Assembly (NCBI GenBank): GCA_934433485.1 | Contig: CAKRZR010000009.1 | Span: 1 to 64,000, forward strand | From: an uncultured Eubacteriales bacterium | Lineage (GTDB): Bacteria; Bacillota; Clostridia; Oscillospirales; CAG-272 | DNA length: 64,000 bases | Direction of reading: 5' to 3' | Part shown: positions 33,934 through 43,105 of the stretch, one piece after another | Numbering within the stretch: the first letter of the stretch is position 1 | Layout: every line of letters starts with the position of its first letter | The notes under the pieces: generated by a model | Database searches by the model: none | Told to the model about the DNA's origin: nothing | The model's input: only the letters and a program-made list of their open reading frames with translations | Made by a program: the position numbers and the translations under genes

Positions 33934-34851
33934 TCAAGGCGTTTTACAGTTCTTTTGGTAAAGCTCTCGATATTGCTGTGGTGCCATACCTGTGCTTTTT
34001 TGAAAGAGACTATAGAAGTATTTGGCATCTTTGTAGCCGAACATACGGCGGATTTCGACGATTTTCATATCCGTTTCGACAAGAAATCGACAGAAATTCT
34101 CCATTTTCAGTTCCTGTACATAATGGGAAAAGGAAATACCGATTTCTTTATGGAACAGTCTGCTGACATAGGGAATACTGTAGTATTCCGCTTTGCAAAA
34201 ATCTGAAAGGGAGATCGTTCCTACAATATTGTTTTGCACATATTGAATGAGTCGTTGAATGATACCGTTGATGGGCAGATATTCCCGTTTATCCAGATTT
34301 CGAAGCGCGTAAATGAAAATGCGTAGGCAATCAGCGCGTATGATCTCCTGGTACCCGTTTTGACGTGCGCTGTATTCTGCTTCCATTTCCCGGAAAGTCT
34401 CTCCGATACATCCGGAAGTGTCGTGAAATACGACCTCGGTGATTCGTATTCCTTCTGCTACGGTGCCTGCTGAGAAAATCCGGCTTGTCAGAATGCTTTC
34501 GAATTGTTCCACCCCATGCAAAACCGGATCCAAGAGTTCCGGACGAAAGGCGCAGTTGATGATGGTCAGGTTGCCGATATAGGTGTGGAACACATTGCGG
34601 TCGATGATGAAATAATCCCCTGCTTCAATGGTGGAAGCTTCACCATTTATCATGTGAATGGCACTGCCCTCAGTTACATACACCATTTCAAAGAACTCGT
34701 GTCGATGCAGAAGATGACTGCTGGATAGCGAGTGTGTGGTATACATAACGCGACAGCTGGCTTTTCCGAATATCGCGTTTGTGAATACTTCGCGTACCCT
34801 ATTCCCATCGGCTTCCAATTTTCCATCGACAGGTGCATATATATGTGGCAT
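33934..34851 (-). CDS. AraC family transcriptional regulator (cupin sensor)
   Basis: A 305-residue regulator: N-terminal cupin-like arabinose-binding domain (LLHRHEFFEMVYVTEG near residue 50, ANTIEAGDYF-like IEAGDYFIID near 75) and a C-terminal double HTH (ISLSDFCKAEYYSIPYVSRLF; KIVEIRRMFGYKDAKYFYSLF is its second half). It is divergent from a solute-binding lipoprotein across a 118-base region with a palindrome, so it most likely controls that sugar locus. Base composition is more AT-rich than the surroundings. Confidence 0.88.
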   Translation of the reverse strand: MPHIYAPVDGKLEADGNRVREVFTNAIFGKASCRVMYTTHSLSSSHLLHRHEFFEMVYVTEGSAIHMINGEASTIEAGDYFIIDRNVFHTYIGNLTIINCAFRPELLDPVLHGVEQFESILTSRIFSAGTVAEGIRITEVVFHDTSGCIGETFREMEAEYSARQNGYQEIIRADCLRIFIYALRNLDKREYLPINGIIQRLIQYVQNNIVGTISLSDFCKAEYYSIPYVSRLFHKEIGISFSHYVQELKMENFCRFLVETDMKIVEIRRMFGYKDAKYFYSLFQKSTGMAPQQYRELYQKNCKTP

Positions 34852-34890
34852 GACAAAATACCCCCAATCTTTTGCGGCAACAGCACATAC

Positions 34891-34918
34891 TTGTTTCCTG
34901 ATACCATTGTGGTATAAT
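34891..34918 (+). promoter_or_regulatory. Promoter and palindromic operator of the 34970 operon
   Basis: TTGTTT (34891-34896), 16-base spacer, TATAAT (34913-34918). The perfect inverted repeat ATACCA-TTG-TGGTAT (34901-34915) overlaps the -10 box, and a further ATACCA half site follows at 34927-34932. Confidence 0.65.
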
Positions 34919-34969
34919 TATAAAGGATACCACAGAAAATGTCAAGCATTATACATATGGAGGAGGAGT

Positions 34970-36421
34970 ATGAAACACGATAGCATAAAAAACTGGCGTT
35001 ATGCGCTTGTGAATGGGGGGATTTTGATTCTCGCGGTACTGTTGTTGACTGCTTGCGAAAAGACGAATATCAATTCCGATGATGCGGATGGTCTGCTGCA
35101 GGATATGACAGAATCGGTGGAAACAGAACCAGTGGATCCATTGGACAGCTTGTTGGAGCGCTGCGATTGCGATGGATACACCTTCCGTCTGTATGGCAGA
35201 GAGAACCGCCTCGCGTCCTTATATGCAGATGAGGAAACAGGAGAAAGTGTTCACGATACGGTATTCAAACGGAATCAGCTCGTCATGGATCGATACAATA
35301 TAGCGTTTGCCAGGACAGAAGCCGCAGATAACTCTGGTGAGAACGCGAAAAATACGATTTTGGCGGGAGAAGATGCCTACGATTTGATTGCCTGTCACGG
35401 GAGATACGCGTTTGGTTCCTATGGCTTGGAGGGGCTTGCCATGGATTGGAGAGCGATTCCCTGTGTGGATCTTTCCAACAAGTGGTGGGATCAGGATGCG
35501 GTCAAAGAGCTTTCTGTCCGGAATACCCTATGGGCGGTGACAGGAGACATAGACTATGATTCTATTGCACGTACATTTGCCATGCTGTTCAACAAAACGC
35601 TCTGTCAGAAGTATCAGCTGCTCAATCCATATGCCAACGTATATGATGGCACATGGACATTGGACGTGCTTTTTCACATGGCAGAGGCGGTGGCACAGGA
35701 TTTGAATGGAGATGGGGAATTCACTTTGACGGATGACCAATGGGGGTACACAACGGGTGGATACACAGGACCGATTGTCGTTTTATATAGCGGCGGTGGA
35801 CGGATCGTATCCAAAAACGAGGACGATGTTCCATATCTCAGCATTCAAACAGAGCGAAATGGAGCGGTTTTCGAGAAGTTTTTTGCATTTTTAGACAAGG
35901 ACTGCGCGGGTGTATATCCATCTGGTGAGCGTGGGGTGGCTTTTTCTGCCGGACGAATCCTGTTTATGGATTGTGGAATAGGAGGCATTGCATCACAGCG
36001 TGATATGGAGGATGACTTTGGCGTGTTGCCATGGCCGAAGGCAGATGAGACAGACAGTCGGTATTCCTGCTGCGTAGACGCGGACACGAATCTTTTGATT
36101 ATTCCGATCACAACAAAGGACAGCAGACGAACGGGTATGATTTTGGAAGCTATGGGCGCATATGGAGAACAATATGTGACAAACAGCTACTTTGAATCGA
36201 CTTTGAAATCAAAATATGCACGGGATACGGATTCCGCGAAAATGCTCAATATCATTCGGGAAAGCAGAGTGTATGATCTAGGTTATTACTCCGGATTTGG
36301 TGGAGCGTTCCAGAGTATTGGTAAGGATCTCTACGAAGGAAACCGCGATTTTACATCGTACTGTGCCGCAAAAATACCTGCAACAGAGGCGAAGATTGCC
36401 GCGCTTCTGGCACAGGAATAA
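34970..36421 (+). CDS. Extracellular solute-binding lipoprotein (ABC-type, sugar)
   Basis: A 483-residue lipoprotein with a clear signal peptide and lipobox LTAC (Cys near residue 26). The mature region resembles the protein at 24072 (GESVHDTVFKRNQLV, YDGTWTLDVLFHMAEAVAQ) and ends with the shared signature KSKYARDTDSAKML. The start is fixed by GGAGGAG just before ATG. It lies divergent to an AraC regulator and upstream of a sugar isomerase-like gene (33-base gap). No permease is present. Codon use is AT-richer than in most of the window, which hints at acquisition. Confidence 0.87.
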   Translation: MKHDSIKNWRYALVNGGILILAVLLLTACEKTNINSDDADGLLQDMTESVETEPVDPLDSLLERCDCDGYTFRLYGRENRLASLYADEETGESVHDTVFKRNQLVMDRYNIAFARTEAADNSGENAKNTILAGEDAYDLIACHGRYAFGSYGLEGLAMDWRAIPCVDLSNKWWDQDAVKELSVRNTLWAVTGDIDYDSIARTFAMLFNKTLCQKYQLLNPYANVYDGTWTLDVLFHMAEAVAQDLNGDGEFTLTDDQWGYTTGGYTGPIVVLYSGGGRIVSKNEDDVPYLSIQTERNGAVFEKFFAFLDKDCAGVYPSGERGVAFSAGRILFMDCGIGGIASQRDMEDDFGVLPWPKADETDSRYSCCVDADTNLLIIPITTKDSRRTGMILEAMGAYGEQYVTNSYFESTLKSKYARDTDSAKMLNIIRESRVYDLGYYSGFGGAFQSIGKDLYEGNRDFTSYCAAKIPATEAKIAALLAQE

Positions 36422-36454
36422 TACATAACGCATAAAAATAGGAGGAAAGATTCT

Positions 36455-37273
36455 ATGCGAGTTGCGATAGCAGGTTGGCATTATCGTCATCGTTCCATGG
36501 CTGAGAATATCCGATATTTTGCAGCTGCCGGATATGATGTCTTCAGCGCGCTGGGAAAGGATTTTGCGGAAGCATTTCAGAATCCGGGTGAACCGGATGA
36601 AATAGCCGCTGCCATTCGAGAGTCCGGTTGTGCATTTACAGTGCATTATGGGATTGCGGATCCGGCGGATCGGGAAGCCACCGCAGCATTTTACCGTTCG
36701 ATTCTGGATATTCTGGCATGGCAGCGCAAATACGGCTTATTGGAAATCCTATCTTTTGATGTGTGGTATTCGGAGGTCTATGCAGCCGTAGAGTATATTG
36801 TCAGTGCATTTGCGAAAGAAACGACAAAAATTGCGTTTGAAGATTTCTGCCTTGCCGCATTGCCTGAAAAATACGCACAGTTATGGGAAAAGTATCCGTT
36901 TTATGAACTGCTTGATGCCGGACACATGAATATCCACCTATATTCTGCAGATAAGGACAATTCTCCGAAAGCGTTTTTGCGAGAAATGCAGGGAATTCCT
37001 CTGCCGGTCATTGAAACGCATATTCACAACAATCGCGGCTTGAAGGATATGCATTGTCCGCTTTTGGATCCAACGCTTTTAGCGGAGGAAGAGGGTACTT
37101 TCCCAACGCGCCGCTACATTAGGAATCTCCATGCCCTTGGCTGGGATGACGTGATCATTACGGTGGAAATCATGCCGTTTCTATATGGTGCAAGAGGGGA
37201 ACATGGTGACGCGGTGGCGATACAGGATCTTCGCTTTGTCCGTCGAATCCTCGAACTGGAATGTCAGACATAA
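36455..37273 (+). CDS. Sugar isomerase/epimerase-like TIM-barrel protein
   Basis: A 272-residue xylose isomerase-like TIM barrel. Probable metal ligands are Glu in AFEDFCLAAL, Asp in LLDAGHMNIHL, His in ETHIHNNRGL and Glu in ITVEIMP. It follows the solute-binding gene by 33 bases with a GGAGG site, so the imported sugar is likely its substrate; the identity is unknown. Moderately AT-rich like the rest of this module, and ended by a strong terminator. Confidence 0.8.
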   Translation: MRVAIAGWHYRHRSMAENIRYFAAAGYDVFSALGKDFAEAFQNPGEPDEIAAAIRESGCAFTVHYGIADPADREATAAFYRSILDILAWQRKYGLLEILSFDVWYSEVYAAVEYIVSAFAKETTKIAFEDFCLAALPEKYAQLWEKYPFYELLDAGHMNIHLYSADKDNSPKAFLREMQGIPLPVIETHIHNNRGLKDMHCPLLDPTLLAEEEGTFPTRRYIRNLHALGWDDVIITVEIMPFLYGARGEHGDAVAIQDLRFVRRILELECQT

Positions 37274-37292
37274 GCAAATTGTAGCGGAAGAG

Positions 37293-37315
37293 TCCTCCAA
37301 ACGGAGGATTTTTCC
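37293..37315 (+). terminator. Terminator of the 34970 operon
   Basis: TCCTCC (37293-37298), four-base loop, GGAGGA (37303-37308), then TTTTTCC. Confidence 0.85.
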
Positions 37316-37324
37316 GTATTGGAC

Positions 37325-37353
37325 TTGTCAAACTGAAAATGCTGGTATATAAT
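37325..37353 (+). promoter_or_regulatory. Promoter of the Gfo/Idh/MocA gene
   Basis: TTGTCA (37325-37330), 17-base spacer, TATAAT (37348-37353). Confidence 0.75.
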
Positions 37354-37437
37354 ATAGTATACGTATTCTGGGACGACTACAGGTTTATGGAGTATCGGCA
37401 AGTGATGCGAAAAAAACACATACAGGAGAAATAAAGG

Positions 37438-38721
37438 TTGATACAAATCCCGAAAATGAAAGACAAAAAAATCCGCCTTGGCATACTCGGCGTCGGATAT
37501 GTCGGCAATGGCGTGGGACGCGGGGGCAGTCTGATCGGCGTGGCGGAAAAAGCGGGCGCGGAGGTCGTGGCAATCTGCGACAATCAGGAGACCCACCTGC
37601 GCTTCTGTAAGGATCACTGCTTCAAAGACCGCGATGTCGGACTCTATGCGGATTTTGACGAGTTTATCAAGCACGACATGGACGCCGTGCTGCTGTGCAA
37701 CTATTTTTCGGAGCACGTTCCCTTTGCGATCGCTGCTATGCGCGCCGGGAAACACGTGCTGTGCGAGACGACCAGCAATATCACCCTGTCGGACGGCGCG
37801 ATGCTCTGCAAAGTCAAGGAAGAAACGGGGATGATCTTCGGACTTCTGGAAAATTACCCGTATTTCAAGTCCAATCAGGAACTGAAGCGGCTGTGCGACG
37901 GTGGGACGCTCGGAAATATTGTGTACGCGGAGGGCGAATATGTCCATCCCCTGCCGCGTCTGGAGAACAACCGGATCGCGCCCGGCAGGCTCCATTGGCG
38001 TAACTGGCTCCCGCGGACGTATTATCTGACTCACTCTCTGGCACCGCTCATGCACATGACGGACGCGATGCCGACCCGTGTGACCGCCATGGCGTCGTTC
38101 CATCCGGAGCAGTTTGTGGGCAGCGCGCGGCAGGTGGCGGACAGCGTGTCGATTCTCCTCATTCAGACGGACAAAAACGTCGTGTTTCGCGTGACGGGCA
38201 GTGCGGAATTTGCGCATCCCGGCAACTATTATCGCGTCTGCGGCACAAAGGGAAGCGCGGAGACGAACCGCTCCTGTGACCGCGTATCGCTGACCTATAC
38301 GCCGTGGGACAAGCCAAAGGGAGCGGAAGTCTATCAGAGCTACGACGTACAGTGGCAGGACGCGGAAACCGGTGCGCTTGCGGAGGGCGAAGGACACGGC
38401 GGCGGCGATTTTTACGCGATCTATCATTTTCTCCGTGCCGTAGAAGAAGGCGTGGAGCCGTATTGGAACGTGTACCGCGCGACCGCGATGGCATCGTGCG
38501 CCATCCTCGGACACCGCAGCATCTTAAACGGCAACATCGGCTATGACATTCCCGATTTCCGCAACGAGTGGGATCGCAAAAAGTACGCGATGGACAACGC
38601 AAGTCCCTTCCCGGACGCAACCGGCCGCGCGAATTTCCCCGTATCCTCGCAGCCATACGCACCCACGGAAGCGGATTACGCTCAGGCAATGAAGGACTGG
38701 CAGGATACAGGCGTTTTGTAA
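37438..38721 (+). CDS. Gfo/Idh/MocA family oxidoreductase
   Basis: A 427-residue NAD(P)-dependent sugar or cyclitol dehydrogenase-like protein. The N-terminal Rossmann motif is LGILGVGYVGNG. In the usual EKP catalytic motif the sequence is VLCETTSN, so the conserved Lys is absent; either the chemistry is unusual or another residue serves. C-terminal alpha/beta domain with LTHSLAPLMHMTDAMP. I chose the TTG at 37438 because AGGAG lies 9 bases upstream; the ATG at 37456 has no ribosome binding site. It is monocistronic, next to murD but with a separate promoter. Confidence 0.82.
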   Translation: MIQIPKMKDKKIRLGILGVGYVGNGVGRGGSLIGVAEKAGAEVVAICDNQETHLRFCKDHCFKDRDVGLYADFDEFIKHDMDAVLLCNYFSEHVPFAIAAMRAGKHVLCETTSNITLSDGAMLCKVKEETGMIFGLLENYPYFKSNQELKRLCDGGTLGNIVYAEGEYVHPLPRLENNRIAPGRLHWRNWLPRTYYLTHSLAPLMHMTDAMPTRVTAMASFHPEQFVGSARQVADSVSILLIQTDKNVVFRVTGSAEFAHPGNYYRVCGTKGSAETNRSCDRVSLTYTPWDKPKGAEVYQSYDVQWQDAETGALAEGEGHGGGDFYAIYHFLRAVEEGVEPYWNVYRATAMASCAILGHRSILNGNIGYDIPDFRNEWDRKKYAMDNASPFPDATGRANFPVSSQPYAPTEADYAQAMKDWQDTGVL

Positions 38722-38740
38722 GACCTTGCCCGCACATCCA

Positions 38741-38769
38741 TTGCCAAACGGACCTTTCCGGTATATAAT
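38741..38769 (+). promoter_or_regulatory. Promoter of murD
   Basis: TTGCCA (38741-38746), 17-base spacer, TATAAT (38764-38769). Confidence 0.75.
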
Positions 38770-38805
38770 ACTACGAAAAAACACCATCGAATCGAGGATA
38801 CCATC

Positions 38806-40233
38806 ATGCCGCATCTGCCGGATTTCCAGAATCAAACCGTAACCCTGCTCGGCGCCGGGATTTCGAATATGCCGCTTGCGCAGTTTCTCACCGAACGAGG
38901 CGCGGCTGTCACCGTCCGGGACCGTAAATCGCCAGAGGAGCTGGGAGAACGTGCCGAAACGCTGCGCTCTCTCGGTGTGACGCTCATCACGGGGGAAAAC
39001 TATCTCCAAAACATCACCGAGCACTACATTTTCCGCTCGCCGGGCATCCGTCCCGACATACCGGAGCTTGTAGACGCCGTCGCTCGCGGATCGTGCCTGA
39101 CCTCGGAGATGGAGTGTTTTCTCTCCGCCTGCCCGTGTCCCGTATACGCGGTGACCGGAAGCGACGGCAAAAGCACCACGACGACGATCACCCATCTGCT
39201 TCTGTCCGCTGCGCACAAATCCTTCCTCGGCGGCAATATCGGCGAACCGCTGTTGCACAGACTGCCGCAGATCCAGCCGGACGACCGTGTCGCTGTGGAG
39301 CTGTCGAGCTTTCAGCTCATGACCATCGACGCTCCGGTAGCCGCGGCTGCCATCACGAACGTCACGCCGAACCACCTGAACTGGCACACGGATATGGGGG
39401 AATATATCGAAGCGAAAAAGCGGATTCTGCGCCATGCCGGACGCGCGGTCCTGAACTACGGCAACGCGGTGACAAGACAGATCGGCGAAGAGCTCCAGCG
39501 GGATAACGGCATCCCGGTGCTCTTCTTTTCCCGTGAACCGGTCCCGCGCACCGCACTCCGCCCCACTGACGGCGCGATCTATATTGAGGACGGTGCCATT
39601 GTCACAGAATTTGCCGGAGACGAAAAGCGCTATCTCATGACCCTTGACGAGATCAAGCTGCCCGGACTGCACAACGCGGAAAACTACATGACCGCCATCG
39701 CTCTGACGTGGGGACAATGCCCGGTGGAATCCATCATTGAGACGGCAAAGACCTTCGGCGGCGTGGAGCACCGACTGGAGTTTGTGGCGGAGAAGAAGGG
39801 GGTCGTCTACATCAACGGCTCCATCGATTCCTCCCCAACGAGGACCGCGGCGGCATTGTCGGCGATTCCGGAGCGCTCGATCGTCCTCATCTGCGGCGGC
39901 TATGATAAGCACATCCCGTTCGCCCCCCTTGCCGAGGCGATCCTCTCCCACCCCGGTGTACACGATCTTGTGCTGACGGGGGCAACGGCGGAGATGATCG
40001 AGCGCGCCATGACGGAAGATCCGCGATATGCCGCGCGTGTAGAAAACGGATTCTGCATGACGGTCGTTCCCGATTTTGACGGCGCGTTCCATTCAGCCGT
40101 AGCCAAAGCGAAACCGGGCGACACGGTGCTGCTCTCTCCCGCCTGTGCCAGCTTCGACGCATTCCCCAATTTCGAGGTACGCGGCAGACATTTTAAGACG
40201 CTCGTCCACGGATTGTCTGACAGCGACATGTGA
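38806..40233 (+). CDS. murD: UDP-N-acetylmuramoylalanine--D-glutamate ligase
   Basis: Adds D-glutamate to UDP-MurNAc-L-Ala in peptidoglycan precursor synthesis, cytoplasmic, ATP-dependent. It has 475 residues with the Rossmann-like N-domain (VTLLGAGISNMPLA), the P-loop TGSDGKSTTTT (near residue 122), NVTPNHLNWH in the central domain and a C-terminal ligase domain (LICGGYDKHIPF). The P-loop reads SDGKST instead of the common TNGKTT, a variant known in clostridial Mur ligases. It stands alone rather than in the division and cell wall cluster. Confidence 0.92.
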   Translation: MPHLPDFQNQTVTLLGAGISNMPLAQFLTERGAAVTVRDRKSPEELGERAETLRSLGVTLITGENYLQNITEHYIFRSPGIRPDIPELVDAVARGSCLTSEMECFLSACPCPVYAVTGSDGKSTTTTITHLLLSAAHKSFLGGNIGEPLLHRLPQIQPDDRVAVELSSFQLMTIDAPVAAAAITNVTPNHLNWHTDMGEYIEAKKRILRHAGRAVLNYGNAVTRQIGEELQRDNGIPVLFFSREPVPRTALRPTDGAIYIEDGAIVTEFAGDEKRYLMTLDEIKLPGLHNAENYMTAIALTWGQCPVESIIETAKTFGGVEHRLEFVAEKKGVVYINGSIDSSPTRTAAALSAIPERSIVLICGGYDKHIPFAPLAEAILSHPGVHDLVLTGATAEMIERAMTEDPRYAARVENGFCMTVVPDFDGAFHSAVAKAKPGDTVLLSPACASFDAFPNFEVRGRHFKTLVHGLSDSDM

Positions 40234-40266
40234 AAAATAAACCGAATTGGCAGAACAGCCAAAAAG

Positions 40267-40300
40267 AAAGCCCGCGATCTGTGCAAAATCACGGGCTTTT
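40267..40300. terminator. Terminator between murD and the GLUG-repeat gene
   Basis: AAAGCCCG...GAT pairs with ATC.CGGGCTTT (ending near 40298); T-rich on both strands. Confidence 0.75.
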
Positions 40301-40308
40301 CGATTTGC

Positions 40309-42342
40309 TTACGGATTATCAACCGGCTCCGGCTCCGTGTCGGTTTCCGTTTCAGACTCTGTCTCGGATTCGGATTCGCTTTCCGTCTCCGTTTCGGTTT
40401 CGGTCTCTGTTTCAGCTTCAGCCTCGGTCTCCGATTCGGTTTCAACCTCGGTGTCGGTTTCCGTTTCGACCGCGGTTTCGGATTCCATTTCCGTTTCGAA
40501 TTCCGTCTCCACTTCCGTTTCCGTTACCGTTTCCGTTACCGATTCCGTTTCGTCGTCTGCGTGGGCATTCGCGAACAGGAACAGCCGCTGCACTGCGTAA
40601 CCGTCGTCCTGCACGTACCAGATATAGTTGGTGTCAAACCCGTCGTACGACCGAACTGTGTCATAGCGCAGATCGTAGTTGTCGTAGCAGCCGTATTTGA
40701 TACCGTTCTCCTGACAGAGCGTGACAAATTCGTCCTCGGTGAACACGAGCGAGAGAAGCCTGGACAGCTCCATGCGTTCCCGTGGCTTGGTGTACGGATC
40801 GATGAAAAACGGATACTCCATTTTTTCGCTGTCCACAGGATAGGTGAAGAAATCCTGCACCTGACGATACTTCACATTGGCATAGAACGACATGAATTTC
40901 ACAGTGTTCCACAGTGCATCGTCAGCCAGACCGTTTTTCTTTGCGTACCGGATCATATCCGTGAGGTGTCCGCTGGTTTCATACCAGTTCAGACTGTCGC
41001 GGTTGGCAAGCTCTTCTTCGGAAAGGGTCGCGCGATCCTCCGCTTCCACTTCCCGGTAGGAGGTCATCTCGTCCCGGTCAAAATCGATGCCGCTGTCGTT
41101 GCAGAGCAGGCGGTAAATGATTTCCTCATACACCGACAGATTGATCATGATCGGCGGCTGTGTCCCGTCGCAGTAGGTGACGCCGCAGTCCTCGCCGTTT
41201 GTGGAAATGGTGCCGTCAAAGTACGAGGTGATGCAGGAGTCACTCATTCCGGCGACACCGCCCGTGCGATTGACAAATTCTCTGTCCGTGTAGGCTGTGT
41301 ACGCTTCTGTCCGGATGTCCGCGATGGCGTAGCAGGAGTCCACAAGCAGCGCTTCTCCCGCCAGACCGCCGGCTGTGAATACATTGGCGCCGCTTACGCT
41401 TGTGACGTCGATGGTGACGTTTTTGACGTAGCACCCGGCGATGGTGGACGCTTTTCCGGCGATCATGCCGACATAGACGGATCTGCCCTGCTGCAATGTC
41501 TCGTCCTGGTCGTCGATCACCACAGAGCTGTCCTCGATCCCGAGGTTCTTGATCACGCCGCCGATGGTGGACATATCATAATCGTAGTTCTCCGCGTTTT
41601 CCGTATCGGTAACGTTGGCGGCGATGGTTTTGTACTGTCCAAGCACATACGTGCTTTCCACACTGGCGAACAGTCCTGCCCTGCCATCTACAAACGAGCG
41701 GATGTGCACGTTGGACAGCACATGCCCGTTGCCGTTGAAGTTGCCGCGGAAATCACGCACACGGTTGTAATATACATAGTCGTGGGACTGCTCGTCTATG
41801 GTACTCGGATCGACTTCCTCTACGGATTTTGTGCCGTTGCTTTGGGTAGCACGATAGTACCGTCTCGCCTCTCCGATCGGTGTGAACCCGTTTTCATACC
41901 GTCCGCCGGGTTCGTATTCCTCGTCGGGAATGCGGATGTCGCACATGAGGATATAGTTCGCGTCGAGATTGTCCCGCACCGCCTCCAGATCGTCCACGGT
42001 GTAAATGCCGATCCAGCCGTCCGGTACCTCCGTCAGCGGCGCGACCGTGTTGTCCTCCTGTAGGAATAATAAATGCAGGTATTCGCGCAGTGCCGGAACC
42101 GTCGCGAACGCGCATACTGTTCCGAGCAGCACGACCGATGCACAAATCGCCGCCGCCAATACCCGCTTGCGCAGCCTTTTCATGGAATAGCCCTCCTTTT
42201 TTTGTAGTGTTTTCCCCTCTCTCTGGGTGCGGAATGCCCGATACGTATCCGGCAGAGGACAGTCGGGATCCGTGTCCACGCTGTCCTGGCGACCCAGTGC
42301 GGCACGCAATACAGCGTCCAGCTTCTTTTTGCTGTCAGCCAT
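40309..42342 (-). CDS. Membrane-anchored GLUG-repeat protein, probable anti-sigma partner
   Basis: A 677-residue protein. Residues 1-55 are a charged cytoplasmic segment (KKKLDAVLRAALGRQ). A single membrane helix follows near 57-80 (VLAAAICASVVLLGTVCAFA). The extracellular part has a YTVDDLEAVRDNL opening and GLUG-type beta-helix repeats (GRAGLFASVES, GMIAGKAS, TAGGLAGEAL, TGGVAGMS), then about 250 residues without a known domain, and a final tail of roughly 80 residues almost entirely Glu, Thr, Ser and Val. The start at ATG 42342 has GGGAG upstream and overlaps the sigma gene end by eight bases. The layout suggests a transmembrane regulator of the sigma factor; binding to it is inferred. Confidence 0.75.
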   Translation of the reverse strand: MADSKKKLDAVLRAALGRQDSVDTDPDCPLPDTYRAFRTQREGKTLQKKEGYSMKRLRKRVLAAAICASVVLLGTVCAFATVPALREYLHLLFLQEDNTVAPLTEVPDGWIGIYTVDDLEAVRDNLDANYILMCDIRIPDEEYEPGGRYENGFTPIGEARRYYRATQSNGTKSVEEVDPSTIDEQSHDYVYYNRVRDFRGNFNGNGHVLSNVHIRSFVDGRAGLFASVESTYVLGQYKTIAANVTDTENAENYDYDMSTIGGVIKNLGIEDSSVVIDDQDETLQQGRSVYVGMIAGKASTIAGCYVKNVTIDVTSVSGANVFTAGGLAGEALLVDSCYAIADIRTEAYTAYTDREFVNRTGGVAGMSDSCITSYFDGTISTNGEDCGVTYCDGTQPPIMINLSVYEEIIYRLLCNDSGIDFDRDEMTSYREVEAEDRATLSEEELANRDSLNWYETSGHLTDMIRYAKKNGLADDALWNTVKFMSFYANVKYRQVQDFFTYPVDSEKMEYPFFIDPYTKPRERMELSRLLSLVFTEDEFVTLCQENGIKYGCYDNYDLRYDTVRSYDGFDTNYIWYVQDDGYAVQRLFLFANAHADDETESVTETVTETEVETEFETEMESETAVETETDTEVETESETEAEAETETETETETESESESETESETETDTEPEPVDNP

Positions 42343-42877
42343 CCACAATCACTCCCTTCTCCAATAATGCTTCTCTCAGCCATTTCCTTGCCCGGTGCAG
42401 TCTGGTGCGCACGGTACCTTCCCGGACTCCGAGCGCGGACGCGATTTCTCCGTCGCTGTAGGCAAACGTGATCCGCAGGCTGAGTACATCCCGCATGGCG
42501 CATGGCATTTCCGAAAGCAGTCCTTCGACCAGATCCGTCAGATACGTGCCTTCCGCTTCCGATTCCGCGTCCCCGATGGCGAGCTCCGGGGTATCCTCCG
42601 GGTTCCAGTCGCCGAGTGGATACGGCTGCTTTTTGCGCCTGCGATAGAGATCGATGGCGATGTTGCGTGCGTAGATCCTGGCAAGCGCGCGGGTTCTCTC
42701 CGGGGGCAGTCCGTCAAATTTCGACAGATTTTTGCAGATCCGTTCCATGGTGTCCCCGACCGCGTCCTCCGCGTCCATGGAATTTTGCAGCACATCGAAC
42801 GCCACATGGTACATCGTTCCGCGAGAGACCTCCCAGATATGCTCTACGAGCGTACTGTCTCTGCTGTCCAGGATCAC
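42335..42877 (-). CDS. ECF-type RNA polymerase sigma factor
   Basis: A 180-residue sigma-70 family factor of the extracytoplasmic function type. Region 2 includes DAEDAVGDTMERI (near residue 34) and YARNIAIDLYRRRKK; region 4 has LSLRITFAYSDGEIASALG and VREGTVRTRLHRARKWL. The start is a GTG with GGAGG 8 bases upstream. It overlaps the downstream membrane GLUG-repeat gene by eight bases. A linker between regions 2 and 4 is acidic. The promoter regulon cannot be deduced here. Confidence 0.9.
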   Translation of the reverse strand: MILDSRDSTLVEHIWEVSRGTMYHVAFDVLQNSMDAEDAVGDTMERICKNLSKFDGLPPERTRALARIYARNIAIDLYRRRKKQPYPLGDWNPEDTPELAIGDAESEAEGTYLTDLVEGLLSEMPCAMRDVLSLRITFAYSDGEIASALGVREGTVRTRLHRARKWLREALLEKGVIVDG

Positions 42878-43105
42878 GTCAACACCTCCATTTGTCCGCT
42901 TGTGTATCGAATTGATAAAGGATGCGCTGTATAAAATGGAGTTTTTGTGTTGAAAAGCTTAAACATTTGGCTTTTTAGGCGCAAAAACAACCTTGGGACA
43001 GCGTTTCCTTGTTTGTCAGGCAGAAGAGCTCTTTTTCCTTCCGCCCTATAAGACGAACAAGCGGCGGAAATGTTACGGAAAAAAAGACGTTTTTTTGTTT
43101 TGCTC

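Noticed and set aside
40247..40600. Plus-strand frame made of Ser-Val repeats
   Set aside because: It is the complement of the Glu/Thr-rich tail of the GLUG protein, not a separate repeat protein. Nor is the stretch a CRISPR array: the repeats are degenerate codon repeats without unique spacers.
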